Below are positions 1-9,160 of a DNA stretch of 64,000 nucleotides, in pieces. The stretch spans positions 32,952-96,951 of the forward strand of contig CAJXOU010000002.1 of the NCBI GenBank assembly GCA_913057645.1. The letters run 5' to 3'. The notes under the pieces are model-generated. The model was not told where the DNA came from and did no database searches. It worked only from the letters and a program-made list of their open reading frames with translations. The first letter of the stretch is position 1, and each line of letters starts with the position of its first letter. The DNA is from an uncultured Rhodobiaceae bacterium (GTDB taxonomy: Bacteria > Pseudomonadota > Alphaproteobacteria > Parvibaculales > Parvibaculaceae). The translations under genes were made by a program, and so were the position numbers.

Positions 1-1
1 T

Positions 2-829
2 GCGATCCCTCGTCTGGTCGACGTGGATCCGGACAATTGGAATTTAACGGCAGAGGGCGTTCAGGCGGCTCTTTCGGACAAGACCCGCGCCGTTATCGTG
101 GTGCACGGATTCGGTCATCCTGCCGATATGGATCCAATCCTCGAATTGGCGCGCGTGCATGACATCAAGGTGATCGAGGACGCCGCCGAGAGCATCGGCA
201 GTCGCTACAAGGGGCGGCTTTGCGGGACGATGGGAGACGTTGGGTCGTTCTCGCTCTATGCCAACAAATTGATCACCACAGGAGAGGGCGGTTGTATCAC
301 CACCAACGATGACGAGATTGCAAGGAAAGCGAGAGGCTACATCAACCTCTATTTCGGTCGCGAGGAGCGATTTTCTCACGAGGGGCTTGGTTACAACTTT
401 CGCATGACCAACGTTCAGGCGGCGCTTGGTTGCGCGCAGCTGGAGCAAATCGACTACTTTGCCGCGCGCAAGAAGCAAATCGGCGGCTGGTATCGGGATG
501 CGCTGGCTGGGTGTGATACAGTAGATTTCCAGGCGACGGTGGGGCCAGTCGATCATGTCTATTGGATGTATTGCGTCGTTTTGCGCAGCCATGTCGAAAT
601 GACTGCGATGTCGGCCATGGCGTATCTAGGTGAACGCGGTATCGGAACGCGAAACCTGTTCAAAGGGTTGCACACGCAGGTCCCCCTTCAGCCTTATCTG
701 GTCCACACTGATAAACATTTCTCGGTAACCGAGCGACTTTACGGTCGGGGCTTTTATGTGCCTTCGGCCGTGACGCTTACCAAGGATAATGTGATGACTG
801 TAGTGGACGTGTTGAACGAACTGCGTTGA
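2..829 (+). CDS. DegT/DnrJ/EryC1/StrS-family PLP aminotransferase, 5'-truncated
   Basis: The reading frame is open to the left edge, so the N-terminus lies outside the window; the GTG at 23 is internal. The visible part keeps the family hallmarks: a VDVDPD entry motif, a DAAES segment that contacts PLP, and the SLYANKLITTGEGG motif whose lysine (codon 266-268) should form the Schiff base. A GYNFRMTNVQAALG-type segment follows. These enzymes transfer an amino group to a keto-sugar nucleotide, giving for example 4-amino-4,6-dideoxy sugars. It opens the polysaccharide operon and its TGA overlaps the next gene's ATG. The exact sugar cannot be read from sequence. Confidence 0.9.
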   Translation, partial: AIPRLVDVDPDNWNLTAEGVQAALSDKTRAVIVVHGFGHPADMDPILELARVHDIKVIEDAAESIGSRYKGRLCGTMGDVGSFSLYANKLITTGEGGCITTNDDEIARKARGYINLYFGREERFSHEGLGYNFRMTNVQAALGCAQLEQIDYFAARKKQIGGWYRDALAGCDTVDFQATVGPVDHVYWMYCVVLRSHVEMTAMSAMAYLGERGIGTRNLFKGLHTQVPLQPYLVHTDKHFSVTERLYGRGFYVPSAVTLTKDNVMTVVDVLNELR

Positions 830-2007
830 TGGCTGCAGTTCTTTTCTACAAGCGGCTCATCACGCTGGGCGGAGCCGAGGTGCTGTTGGGACAGCACTAC
901 GCGTATCTGAAAGCGTGCGGCGAGGACGTGACCGTGATCTGCTTTGAAGAAGCAGATCTGGAGCGAATTGAGATTGCGCCTGGCGATCTGAAGGTTGTGC
1001 CTGGTCGAGGGACGGCCGCGCAGGTGCGACAGCTTGCCCGGATATTGGCGGTGCAGCGGGGGGCGAGCATGTTCTGTCATTCAGGGCATATCGAATTTGG
1101 AGTAGCCGCCCGTCTTGCAGCAGTGCGTTATGCGGTCTTCCTGCACCAGCCGACGACGATGTCATTCAACGAATCCGACAAGTTCGCACTGCGCTATTGG
1201 CCTCGCTACAGGGCCTTTGCGAGACGTAATTCGATGTTTGATCGACTTTGCAAACAGCGAAACGAAATGTCGATATTTCAGCATATCTACGTCAATGCGC
1301 GCTCCTGTGTTTCTCAGATGGTGCTAAGGCGGGCCGATGCGCTCTTCGTACTTTCTAAATATGCTGTGCGCGAAAAGGCCGAGATCTTCGGGCTGAAGAC
1401 CATCTGCCTTGCCGGAGCGATCACGCCTGAACGGGTGTCGGCACTGACGAGCAAACCCGAAGTGCGCTCAGTGTTCGAACCCATCGAACTGGTCTCGGTA
1501 TCGCGTATCGACGAGAACAAGCGCATTGAGACCCTTCTTCATGCCGTGGCCGCGCTCAAGGCGCGCGGTCGCACGGTGCGGCTGCGACTGGGGGGCAAGG
1601 GGCGCGCGACCGACGCGCTCAAGGGCTTGGCGATCGAGCGCGACGTGGCCGATTGCGTAGAGTTTCTGGGCTTCGTGCCGGAAGCCGACATTCCGGCGCT
1701 CTACGAGAGCATGGATCTCTTCGTCACGATCGACTGGGCCGATTATCGCATCACCACCTACGAGGTGCTGGCCGAAAACCGTCGCGTGATTGTGTCGGAT
1801 GATACAGATGCCGATCCGGATCTTTTGGGCTCGGGCTATTTCTTTGTCTCTGCACCCGATGGGGAGGCGCTGGCTGACACGATTGAACGTGCACTCAACA
1901 CGCCGGTGGTCTGGGACCGGGTGCGGCTGGCGAAGTATCTTTTGAATTTTACCTGGCCAGTTTACTTCGACCAAATAGGCAAGGCGCTGAAGGCCCATGC
2001 TGCGTGA
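829..2007 (+). CDS. GT4-family glycosyltransferase
   Basis: This 392-residue protein starts at ATG 829, overlapping the previous stop as TGATG; a TTG one codon earlier is less likely. The N-terminal half begins with a strand and glycine loop (LITLGGAEVLLG) typical of the GT-B acceptor domain. The C-terminal half carries the GT4 donor-site pattern, with ELVSVSRIDENKRIETLL near residue 225 and a C-terminal E-containing segment (TTYEVLAENRR). It probably adds one sugar of the repeat unit at the cytoplasmic membrane face. Donor and linkage are unknown. Its 3' end overlaps the next gene by 11 bases, which suggests translational coupling. Confidence 0.85.
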   Translation: MAAVLFYKRLITLGGAEVLLGQHYAYLKACGEDVTVICFEEADLERIEIAPGDLKVVPGRGTAAQVRQLARILAVQRGASMFCHSGHIEFGVAARLAAVRYAVFLHQPTTMSFNESDKFALRYWPRYRAFARRNSMFDRLCKQRNEMSIFQHIYVNARSCVSQMVLRRADALFVLSKYAVREKAEIFGLKTICLAGAITPERVSALTSKPEVRSVFEPIELVSVSRIDENKRIETLLHAVAALKARGRTVRLRLGGKGRATDALKGLAIERDVADCVEFLGFVPEADIPALYESMDLFVTIDWADYRITTYEVLAENRRVIVSDDTDADPDLLGSGYFFVSAPDGEALADTIERALNTPVVWDRVRLAKYLLNFTWPVYFDQIGKALKAHAA

Positions 2008-3313
2008 ACGCATAGCGAAACGGCTCATGCGCAGACGCCTGCTGGCACTTGACCGACTGACCATGATGTATGAGGGCGCTACGGACCCTAACATAATTAT
2101 GCGCCTGCAGACGGAGCTCTTCAACATCCATTGGGGCCGCGCTTGGGGTACGGTGCCGTTCTACGCCGAATGGCGCGCCGAACACAGCTTGCCCGAGCGC
2201 ATCGGACATATCGACGAACTCGCCGATTTCCCTGTCCTGACCAAAGCGGTGCTGTCGCAGCGGATGAAAATCGTCAGCCGCACACCCGGAATCGAGCGAT
2301 ACACACTGACAGGCGGTACCTCGGGCATCTCGACCGCCTTTCCGATGAGCGGCGATGACGCCCGCGCGTCTTGGAGGAATACCCATCTGGGTCGGCGCTG
2401 GAACGGAATCGAACCAGGTGACCGGTTGTTCATGATCTGGGGCCATTCGCATCTGTTCAGCGCGACGGGCGCCTGGCGCAAGCAGCTCGTGCGGCAAGCC
2501 AAGGACTGGGCTGCCAATATCGACCGCGCGTCTGCCTACAATCTATCAGGTCGGAAACTTGACGCGATCGAGGCGCGTATCCGCGCCGCGCGCCCGGTCT
2601 ATGTGATCGGTTACGGATCATGCCTAGCGCAGCTTTGTCACCACTTGCGTGATGCCGGCTACGATCTGCACGACGCGGGTGTACAGCGTGTGGTCAACAC
2701 CTCCGAGACGATGTCGCCGGGGGATGCGACGCTGGTGAAGGCGGTCTTCGGTTGTCCAGTGATCAACGAATACGGCATGGCCGAGGCAGGAGTCATCGGC
2801 TACTCGCGCGGCGCGCTCTATCCCGTCTCGGTATTCTGGAACGATTTTGCTCTGCGGCTTCACGATCGCCGCATACTGCTGACTACGCTGGGCGACCGCT
2901 GCTTCCCGCTGATCAACTACGATACCGAGGACTTGAGCGACGATGCGATGCCCGCGGCGGGTTCGCTGCTCGAATTCCAAAGCCTGCTGGGCAAGGCACG
3001 TGACGTTTTCACCCTGTGCGACATCGACGGGTGTCGCCACGACGTCTCGGTGGTACTTTTTGACCATGTGCTCAAACAGATTCCGCAGCTGCGCTCGCTG
3101 CACTACGCGCTAAGAAAGGATGGTGGGGTACGGATTGACTACTTCGCCGATGGCGCGGTGCTTAACACCACCTACCTGCAAGCCCGCCTCGCCGAGGGGC
3201 TCGCACAGGAGGGCATCCGCATCGACCCCGACAAGATCGAATTCAACCCTATCGATACGCCGCTGCAAACCATGGCGGGGAAGCGTGTGACCCTGAAGAG
3301 AGAGCAGACATGA
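1997..3313 (+). CDS. CapK/PaaK-like adenylate-forming enzyme (phenylacetate-CoA ligase family)
   Basis: The 438-residue protein has the ANL-superfamily nucleotide loop as YTLTGGTSGIS (about residues 109-119). It also has a later NEYGMAEAG segment (about 256) and a C-terminal basic region ending in MAGKRVTLKRE, consistent with the swivelling lid. Family members activate a carboxylic acid as acyl-AMP and then transfer it to CoA or an amine. Relatives called CapK occur in capsule and O-antigen loci, where they are suspected of making an acyl or amino-acid decoration. No acid specificity can be read here. It overlaps both neighbours (11 bases upstream, ATGA downstream), so it belongs to the same transcript. 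Confidence 0.8.
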   Translation: MLRERIAKRLMRRRLLALDRLTMMYEGATDPNIIMRLQTELFNIHWGRAWGTVPFYAEWRAEHSLPERIGHIDELADFPVLTKAVLSQRMKIVSRTPGIERYTLTGGTSGISTAFPMSGDDARASWRNTHLGRRWNGIEPGDRLFMIWGHSHLFSATGAWRKQLVRQAKDWAANIDRASAYNLSGRKLDAIEARIRAARPVYVIGYGSCLAQLCHHLRDAGYDLHDAGVQRVVNTSETMSPGDATLVKAVFGCPVINEYGMAEAGVIGYSRGALYPVSVFWNDFALRLHDRRILLTTLGDRCFPLINYDTEDLSDDAMPAAGSLLEFQSLLGKARDVFTLCDIDGCRHDVSVVLFDHVLKQIPQLRSLHYALRKDGGVRIDYFADGAVLNTTYLQARLAEGLAQEGIRIDPDKIEFNPIDTPLQTMAGKRVTLKREQT

Positions 3314-4536
3314 GTAACGAGCCTGCTCTGCCACGCGCCGCTGATTTCCCGCGCGAAGTGACGACCGCTGAGGATCCTCGTCTGCTCGTCTTCGTGGGTA
3401 ATCCCACACAGTACCATTCACCGATCTTCCGCAAGCTTTCGGAGGTGCTGGGGGGGCGGATGCAGGTAATGTATGGCGACGACATCGGCGCGCGGCCCTT
3501 CTTCAATCCCGAGGTCAGCGCCGTGATCGAATGGGATATTTCGGTTCTGGGCGGCTTTCCCTACAAGATATTTCCCAATCGTGCCTCATCCAACAGCAAG
3601 GGATTCTGGTCGCGCAACAACCCGGGGCTGATCGGGCATGTCATGCGTAGCCCGGCCAGCCATGTGCTTCTGCACGGCTACGATACGCTGTCGTCGTGGT
3701 ACGTCTATTTCGCCGCGCTTGTGTCGGGCAAGAAGATCGTCTGGCGAGGCGAGACCGTCGCGAAACCCGGCGGGGGCTCCGGTTGGCGTGAATGGCTCAA
3801 GCGGGCGGTTCTGCCTCTCTATTTCCGTGGTGTGTCGACGGTACTTTGGTCCTGCCTCAACAACCGCGATTACCTGGCCGATCATCTGGGGCGGCAGCGC
3901 CACAAGTTCGTGCGCTTTCCTTGCGCGGTCGACAATGACTTCTTTCGCGCGCACCGGCTCGATGATAATGCCCGCGCCGCGGCGCGGGCCGCCCGCGGTA
4001 TTCCGGCCGACCACATGGTGATCGTCACCTGTTCGCGCCTGACCGCGCGCAAACGCACCCATCTGATCGTCGACGCGATGGCGAAGATGTCTGTCGAAAC
4101 GGTCACGCTGTTGATCATCGGTGACGGGCCCGAGCGATCGGCGCTTGAGGCGCGGGCTCGGGAATTGGGTGTCTCGCTGGTCGTGACGGGCTTTGTCGGA
4201 CAGGTTGAGGTCGCCGAGCTGCTGTCACTGTCGGACGTCTTCGTGCTGCTGTCCGTCTACGACGCCTCGCCGAAGGCGCTGAATGAGGCGATGAACTTCC
4301 CTCTGGCCATGATTGCGTCGACCGGCGTGGGCACCGCACGGGATCTTGTGCGTCCAGGTGTGAATGGCCACCTGTTCGAGACCGGGCAGGACGACGCGCT
4401 GGCCCACTGGCTCGATGACTGGGCAAACGACCCTGTCGTACGAGGCGCCATGGCCGCAAAGAACGACGACGTCCTGAAGGACTACACGATCGAGGAAGGC
4501 GTGGCCAATCTCGTGACGGCAATGGGCGATGGCTGA
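3310..4536 (+). CDS. GT4-family glycosyltransferase
   Basis: The 408-residue GT-B protein has a clear group-1 domain. VTCSRLTARKRTHLIVDAM (about residue 238) and IIGDGPERSALEARA (about 267) form the nucleotide-sugar side. VFVLLSVYDASPKALNEAM (about 308) holds the usual EX7E-like region. The N-terminal half has a VFVGNPTQYHSPIF strand-loop. It starts at an ATG overlapping the previous stop (ATGA), and its last codons overlap the next gene by 8 bases. It is predicted to be cytoplasmic and to add one residue of the lipid-linked repeat unit. The donor sugar cannot be determined. Confidence 0.87.
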   Translation: MSNEPALPRAADFPREVTTAEDPRLLVFVGNPTQYHSPIFRKLSEVLGGRMQVMYGDDIGARPFFNPEVSAVIEWDISVLGGFPYKIFPNRASSNSKGFWSRNNPGLIGHVMRSPASHVLLHGYDTLSSWYVYFAALVSGKKIVWRGETVAKPGGGSGWREWLKRAVLPLYFRGVSTVLWSCLNNRDYLADHLGRQRHKFVRFPCAVDNDFFRAHRLDDNARAAARAARGIPADHMVIVTCSRLTARKRTHLIVDAMAKMSVETVTLLIIGDGPERSALEARARELGVSLVVTGFVGQVEVAELLSLSDVFVLLSVYDASPKALNEAMNFPLAMIASTGVGTARDLVRPGVNGHLFETGQDDALAHWLDDWANDPVVRGAMAAKNDDVLKDYTIEEGVANLVTAMGDG

Positions 4537-5800
4537 CATCCGCGCAACGCGAATCTTCGAAAGTCCCACCGATGCCGCATATTTCTTCGGCTACTTCAAC
4601 ACGCCGCAGGTGTCGGCAGATGGAACCCGGCTCCTGGCCTTGCGCGTGTCTCGTTTCGACCGTGTGCCGGAGCCTGACGATGTGGCCGAGGTTGGCTGGT
4701 TCGAGATCGGGACGGCCGCTCCTGTCTTCCACAAGATCGGCGAGTCCACGGCGTTCAACTGGCAGCAGGGCGCAATGCTGCAGTTCCTTGGACCCGATTT
4801 CGACACGCGTGTGATCTGGAATCATTTCGACGGCAGCGCCTACAGGGCGCGCATCCTTGACTTGCGCAGCGGGGAGCATCGCGACGTGCCGGCGATCTAT
4901 AGCCCTTTTCCTGACGGCAAGGCCGCGGTGACGGTGGATTTCGAACGCCACGCCTGGTGCCGGCGCGGCTACAGCTATGGCAATGTCATGAAACCGGAAA
5001 AGAACGTCCCCGTGGTGTCCGGCGATGCGATCTGGAAGGTGGATCTGGAGACTGGCCGGAGCAGGCCCATCGTGCAGCTTTCCGACATGATGCGGCTTTG
5101 TCCCCATTCCTCCATGGACGGCGCCACGCATTACCTTGAACACACCACGGTCAACCCGTCAGGATCGCATTTCGTGTTCCTGCACCGCTGGCGGCACGAC
5201 AACGGAATCCATTCGCGCCTGCTGGCGGCCAATTCCGACGGCGGTGATGTCCGCATCCTCAACGACAGCGGCCGGATGAGCCACTTCTGCTGGGCCTCGG
5301 ACACCGTGCTGCTGGGATATGGCGGCAGGGCGAACGCGGTGAACGCGCTGCGCCGTAACCGCGCGCTTCTGAAGATGATCTTCAGACCGTTAATGCCATT
5401 CTACAAACGGATGGTGAAGGACAGCTCGGGGCTCGCAAAATCGTTGACCGGCGACGCTTACTATCTATTCGACGTCGAAAACCCCGGGCAGTTGAGGTTG
5501 GTGGCGCCCTCGATGCGGGCCGAGGACGGCCATCCCGCCATGCTGCCCGGCGGGCGGCATTTCGTCACCGATACCTATGCCCGCGCCGCGCATGGCCAGC
5601 GCCCGAGGCTGTTCGTCGTCGATCTCGAGACCGACACGCACCAGGTACTGGACGAGTTGGGCTCGATCTCCGCCTATGATGAAACGCCTGTCCGCTGCGA
5701 CCTGCATCCGCGGGTTTCGCCCTCGGGTGATATTGTCAGCATCGATACCATGGATGGCGGCTGGCGCCGGGTTTACGCTTACCGACTGGAGCGAGCCTGA
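4529..5800 (+). CDS. Beta-propeller protein resembling oligogalacturonate lyase (PL22-like)
   Basis: This 423-residue protein has no signal peptide and no membrane segment. Repeated short blades end in GxxR/L and hydrophobic strands. Several segments echo the oligogalacturonate-lyase fold: VFLHRWRHDNG (about 217), a SHFCW motif (about 251), EDGHPAMLPGGRHFVTDTY (about 332-350) and RCDLHPRVSPSG (about 391). Those histidines lie where the lyase family binds its metal. Lyase activity is not shown, and its position amid glycosyltransferases suggests a cytosolic helper or glycan-modifying role. It is translationally overlapped on both sides. The fold call is moderately sure; the function is open. 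Confidence 0.6.
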   Translation: MADIRATRIFESPTDAAYFFGYFNTPQVSADGTRLLALRVSRFDRVPEPDDVAEVGWFEIGTAAPVFHKIGESTAFNWQQGAMLQFLGPDFDTRVIWNHFDGSAYRARILDLRSGEHRDVPAIYSPFPDGKAAVTVDFERHAWCRRGYSYGNVMKPEKNVPVVSGDAIWKVDLETGRSRPIVQLSDMMRLCPHSSMDGATHYLEHTTVNPSGSHFVFLHRWRHDNGIHSRLLAANSDGGDVRILNDSGRMSHFCWASDTVLLGYGGRANAVNALRRNRALLKMIFRPLMPFYKRMVKDSSGLAKSLTGDAYYLFDVENPGQLRLVAPSMRAEDGHPAMLPGGRHFVTDTYARAAHGQRPRLFVVDLETDTHQVLDELGSISAYDETPVRCDLHPRVSPSGDIVSIDTMDGGWRRVYAYRLERA

Positions 5801-6483
5801 TGTGGGACAAGATTATGTGTGCGTTGATCGAAGCCTTCTTGCGGCCCATCGACGGGGGCTTGGGCGAGGCATTGCGCTATCGCTACTACCGGCGTCGGTT
5901 CGCCTCGTGTGGTCGCAATGTTCGCATTGGTATCAACGTCAAATTGTCAGGGCTCGATTTCATCTCGGTTGGAGACGACGTCTGGATCGACGACAATTGC
6001 ATCCTGATTGCTGGTGTCCCCGACAGCTTTGGCGACCGTGAGGTCAAGTACCGTGACAATCCTGATTACGGCGCCGCCGACGGGCAGCTGCGGCTAGGCT
6101 CCAACATCCATCTCGCTCCGAGCTGTATCCTGAACGCTTTTGGTGGCGGGATTGAAATTGGTGACCATTGCGGCCTGTCTTCAGGCGTAAGAATCTACTC
6201 AATGTCCAACCACTATCGTAGCTTTGAGAACCCGGCCCGCATCACATATTCCAATCCGATGACCAAGGGACTGCCGGTTGTTCTGAGCGTCTGCCCCGTG
6301 AAACTAGGGCGCAACTGCTTTGTTACGTTGGGCGCTACCGTGCTAGGCGGCACGATCGGCGAGAATTCCTATGTTGCGCCCGGCGCGCTGGTCATAGGAC
6401 GCTTCCCAGCGAACACGATTCTGAGCGGCACGCCTGCGCGCCCTGCCGGGTCACGATTTTCCTCTGGCCCAGAGGAGGTCTGA
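5800..6483 (+). CDS. Left-handed beta-helix acyltransferase (hexapeptide repeat, WbbJ/NodL-like)
   Basis: The 227-residue protein starts at an ATG overlapping the previous TGA (TGATG). Isoleucine-patch hexapeptides run from about residue 45 to the end, for example VRIGIN, FISVGD, IEIGDH and LVIGRF. The motif SMSNHYR (about 145) supplies the catalytic-type histidine of xenobiotic/WbbJ-like acetyltransferases, and the protein ends with the usual GTPARP segment. It should transfer an acetyl or other acyl group from acyl-CoA to a sugar hydroxyl or amine. The CapK-like gene two genes upstream could provide an unusual acyl donor, but that link is inference. Confidence 0.85.
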   Translation: MWDKIMCALIEAFLRPIDGGLGEALRYRYYRRRFASCGRNVRIGINVKLSGLDFISVGDDVWIDDNCILIAGVPDSFGDREVKYRDNPDYGAADGQLRLGSNIHLAPSCILNAFGGGIEIGDHCGLSSGVRIYSMSNHYRSFENPARITYSNPMTKGLPVVLSVCPVKLGRNCFVTLGATVLGGTIGENSYVAPGALVIGRFPANTILSGTPARPAGSRFSSGPEEV

Positions 6484-6484
6484 T

Positions 6485-7510
6485 ATGCCACGCATCCTGG
6501 CCGTCACGGCTGGTTCTTCAGGCAAGCACAGTCCTGTCACGTCTGCGCTTCGCGAACTTTATGGCGCAGAAATACTGCCCGGAAAAGCGTGCTCCGAGAG
6601 CGGTGCAGACCGGATCTGGCGCAAGCTGGGGCTGGCCGAGCGCATCGGCACCCATGCCACCAATATCCGCATGCTCAACCGTGCGATCCTCGACCGCGCC
6701 GGGACATTCGATATCCTGTTCGTGGTCAAGGGCAATTTTGTCACCGCCGACACGCTGCGGCGGCTCAAGGCGCGCGGCGACGCGCCCCGCATCATCGGCT
6801 GGTCCTGCGACGATGTTTACCTGCCCCACAACAGCTCCGTTGTGTTGCGAGAAGCGGCGCCTTCCTACGACATTTTCTACACTGCCAAGTCGCTGAACAT
6901 CTCGCAGGGGGAGTTGGCGAAGATGGGGTTTCGCGATGCGCGTTTTCTGCATCAGGGTTTCGATTGCGAGATGCACCGTCCCCTGCCCGATCCAGATTCA
7001 CGCTTTGCCGGCCTCATTACTTTCGTCGGTTTCGGTGAGGAGGATCGTTTCAACAAGATGAACTACCTGGCACGGAACGGGATCGAGGTGCATGTCTGGG
7101 GCAACGGCTGGACTCGCGCCATGCGCGCAAGGGCCGATCAGCGATTGCACATCCATGCCCGTCCACTGTTTGGGGACGATTATGCCGACGCCCTGAGCAA
7201 TTCGGCGATCAACCTGTGCTTTCTGCGCAAGCTCAACCGTGATTTACACACATCGCGCTCCTTCGAAATCCCGGCCTGCGGTGGCTTTATGGTTGCCGAG
7301 CGTACCGATGAGCATCGCGCCTATTTCGAAGAGGACGCGGAGGCTGTCTATTTTGACGATACGAGGGAGCTTCTGGACAAGGTGCAGTATTACCTCCGCC
7401 ATCCGGAACAACGGGTAAGCATTGCGGCGGCCGGACGGCAGAGATGTCTCGACAGCGACTATTCCTATCACCGGTTGGCGCGTGACATGATCGAGGGCCG
7501 CGTGTCGTGA
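6485..7510 (+). CDS. CgeB/DUF3880-type glycosyltransferase
   Basis: The 341-residue protein has an N-terminal Rossmann-like half with FDILFVVKGNFVTADTL (about residue 77) and IIGWSCDDVY (about 102). The C-terminal half contains ITFVGFGEEDRF (about 178), a VHVWGNGW strand-loop and SRSFEIPACGGFMVAERTDEH (about 258-278), which is the Glyco_trans_1_2 signature seen in the CgeB family. Such proteins are GT-B glycosyltransferases found in polysaccharide and flagellar glycan loci. The start is one base after the previous stop, and the stop overlaps the flippase start. Donor sugar is unknown. Confidence 0.8.
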   Translation: MPRILAVTAGSSGKHSPVTSALRELYGAEILPGKACSESGADRIWRKLGLAERIGTHATNIRMLNRAILDRAGTFDILFVVKGNFVTADTLRRLKARGDAPRIIGWSCDDVYLPHNSSVVLREAAPSYDIFYTAKSLNISQGELAKMGFRDARFLHQGFDCEMHRPLPDPDSRFAGLITFVGFGEEDRFNKMNYLARNGIEVHVWGNGWTRAMRARADQRLHIHARPLFGDDYADALSNSAINLCFLRKLNRDLHTSRSFEIPACGGFMVAERTDEHRAYFEEDAEAVYFDDTRELLDKVQYYLRHPEQRVSIAAAGRQRCLDSDYSYHRLARDMIEGRVS

Positions 7511-8790
7511 AATTCCGCAGTATCCTTAGGCAGTCGGCGGCCTCGCTGCTGGCGTCGAACGGGGTCTACGTCTACACCTTCCTGTGCACCGTTCTTCTGA
7601 TGCGGATGCTGCTGCCGGAAGATTTCGGCGCCGTGGCGTTGGCGGTGGCGCTAGTGGGTCTCATCGAGATACTCACCACATTTTCATTCAATACTGTGCT
7701 GATACAGCAACGCGAGCAGGCGTCTCTGGTGCGGTCGGTATTCCAGGGCGCGCTGGCGGTGATCTTGTTAAAAGTGCTTCTGGGGGCGGTGTTCTTTGTG
7801 GTCCTGCAGTCCGAGTACGGTCCGCAGATATGGCATCTGTTCGGACTGCTCATGGCCAGCAAGATGTTCGCCAGCGTTGGTCCGCTGCTGGTCGCCCGAC
7901 TTGAAAAGCGCGGCGATTTCTTGCGTGCCGCGCTGGTTACCGGGGGTGCCAACATGGTGGCGGTGACGGTGGCGGTGGTCGCTGTGTACGCCGGGTCGGG
8001 CACCTATGGGCTGGTGTTGCGCGAGGTGCTGCCGCCGGTGCTGATCGTTGCCGCGATGGTGGCGTTCCAGCCCGAATTGCTGCCGCGCGATCTGCGTCGA
8101 CTGCACCGCCGGCAGCTGCGCGTGGTGGCGGCGGCCTCGACGCGGCTCTATTTCCAGCGTGGAGCCGAATTGGCTTACATGCGCGTGCCGCTACTAATGG
8201 TCGAAAGCCTGTTCGGTTCGGCGGCGCTAGGTCTGTTTTCGCAGGCAACGTATCTGGTGACGCTAGTCAATCGTGTCACTGCCATCGTCAATGCCCATAT
8301 CGCCACCGTGTTTTTCAACCGCAATCGGCGTGATGCGCACGAAACGCATACGGGATTCATCTGGTTGTTCGCAGCTAACGTAGTCGTGGCACTTCCGTTG
8401 ACTTTGCTCTTGTGGCTGTTCTCAGAGCAGATCGTGCTGTTGCTGTGGGGTGAGAGCTGGCTGAACGCTGTGCCCTATGTACAGTTGATGGCGGCGATGA
8501 CGCTGTTACTGCCGATCTTCACGTTGTTGAAATCCCGCCTTCTGGGCCTGCGTCGGAACCATGCGATCACAGCCGTCTACGCCACCGGGCTGGTCTTCCT
8601 GGTGCTGGGGCTATGGACTGTCCACGCGCTCGCCGAGCCGGCCAGTTGGGCGGCAGGGCTGACTGCCGCGGCCTATGCGTTGATGGTGGTGCTGTGTGGA
8701 GTGGTCCTGTGGAGCATCCGTCATGCCGCCGGGTTGCATGGCGCGGCCCAACTGCGCGCTGTTCGACAGAACGAGACGAGAGGCCGATGA
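7507..8790 (+). CDS. wzx: Wzx-type repeat-unit flippase (MOP superfamily)
   Basis: This 427-residue, very hydrophobic protein has roughly a dozen membrane segments. Its N-terminus (LLASNGVYVYTFLCTVLLMRMLLPEDFG) has the short amphipathic start and M..LLP.DFG turn typical of polysaccharide exporters. It probably flips the undecaprenyl-linked repeat unit across the inner membrane. GTG at 7507 is chosen because it overlaps the preceding TGA (GTGA) and places the first helix correctly. Its own TGA overlaps the ATG of a dead glycosyltransferase copy at 8787, showing that the operon once continued without a gap. Confidence 0.88.
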   Translation: MKFRSILRQSAASLLASNGVYVYTFLCTVLLMRMLLPEDFGAVALAVALVGLIEILTTFSFNTVLIQQREQASLVRSVFQGALAVILLKVLLGAVFFVVLQSEYGPQIWHLFGLLMASKMFASVGPLLVARLEKRGDFLRAALVTGGANMVAVTVAVVAVYAGSGTYGLVLREVLPPVLIVAAMVAFQPELLPRDLRRLHRRQLRVVAAASTRLYFQRGAELAYMRVPLLMVESLFGSAALGLFSQATYLVTLVNRVTAIVNAHIATVFFNRNRRDAHETHTGFIWLFAANVVVALPLTLLLWLFSEQIVLLLWGESWLNAVPYVQLMAAMTLLLPIFTLLKSRLLGLRRNHAITAVYATGLVFLVLGLWTVHALAEPASWAAGLTAAAYALMVVLCGVVLWSIRHAAGLHGAAQLRAVRQNETRGR

Positions 8791-9160
8791 TCACTTCGCG
8801 CAGCCCAAGGATGAGCGTCGTCGTTGGCGCGAGTCCGCGCCTCCACCACGAAGATTTCCTGCTTGATCTCGCCCATGACGTGCGTAGCCACGACACTTAG
8901 TCTGCGCGCCGATTCAAGAGCGTGCCGCGCGGGCGGATTATATTGATCCGCAAGCCGACGCAGCTGGCACAGAAGGTGTGTGTCGTCGGGCGCGGTGCGG
9001 GCTGCCGGAATGGAATGCGGTGGTATTGAACGCGCTGATGCCTATCATGACGCTGGAAGACCTGGTCTGGGGGCTCAACGGCGACAGCTACCTGACAGGA
9101 CGGCGGATCAAGGCCCTCGGCGAGCTTTATGTTCGCGACCGCGCCGCCACCTGGAGGGGA
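8787..9160 (+). pseudogene. Decayed partial copy of a GT4 glycosyltransferase (paralogue of the gene at 10678)
   Basis: Three blocks match the intact protein encoded at 10678-11859 in the same order. MSVVVGASPRLH (8814 on) matches LNIVVGGRFH. RFKSVPRGRIILIRKPTQ (8910 on) matches YFKSVPSGAITFVPKPAQ. DLVWGLNGDSYLTGRRIKA (about 9060) matches DLVWGFNGDSQLCGQRIKA. An in-frame TAG at 8898-8900 interrupts it, and a frameshift between about 8978 and 8990 separates the last block; the C-terminal two thirds is gone. The ATG overlaps the wzx stop (ATGA), so it was once translated as the next gene. From 9161 to 9418 I recognise no further coding remnant. Confidence 0.85.
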
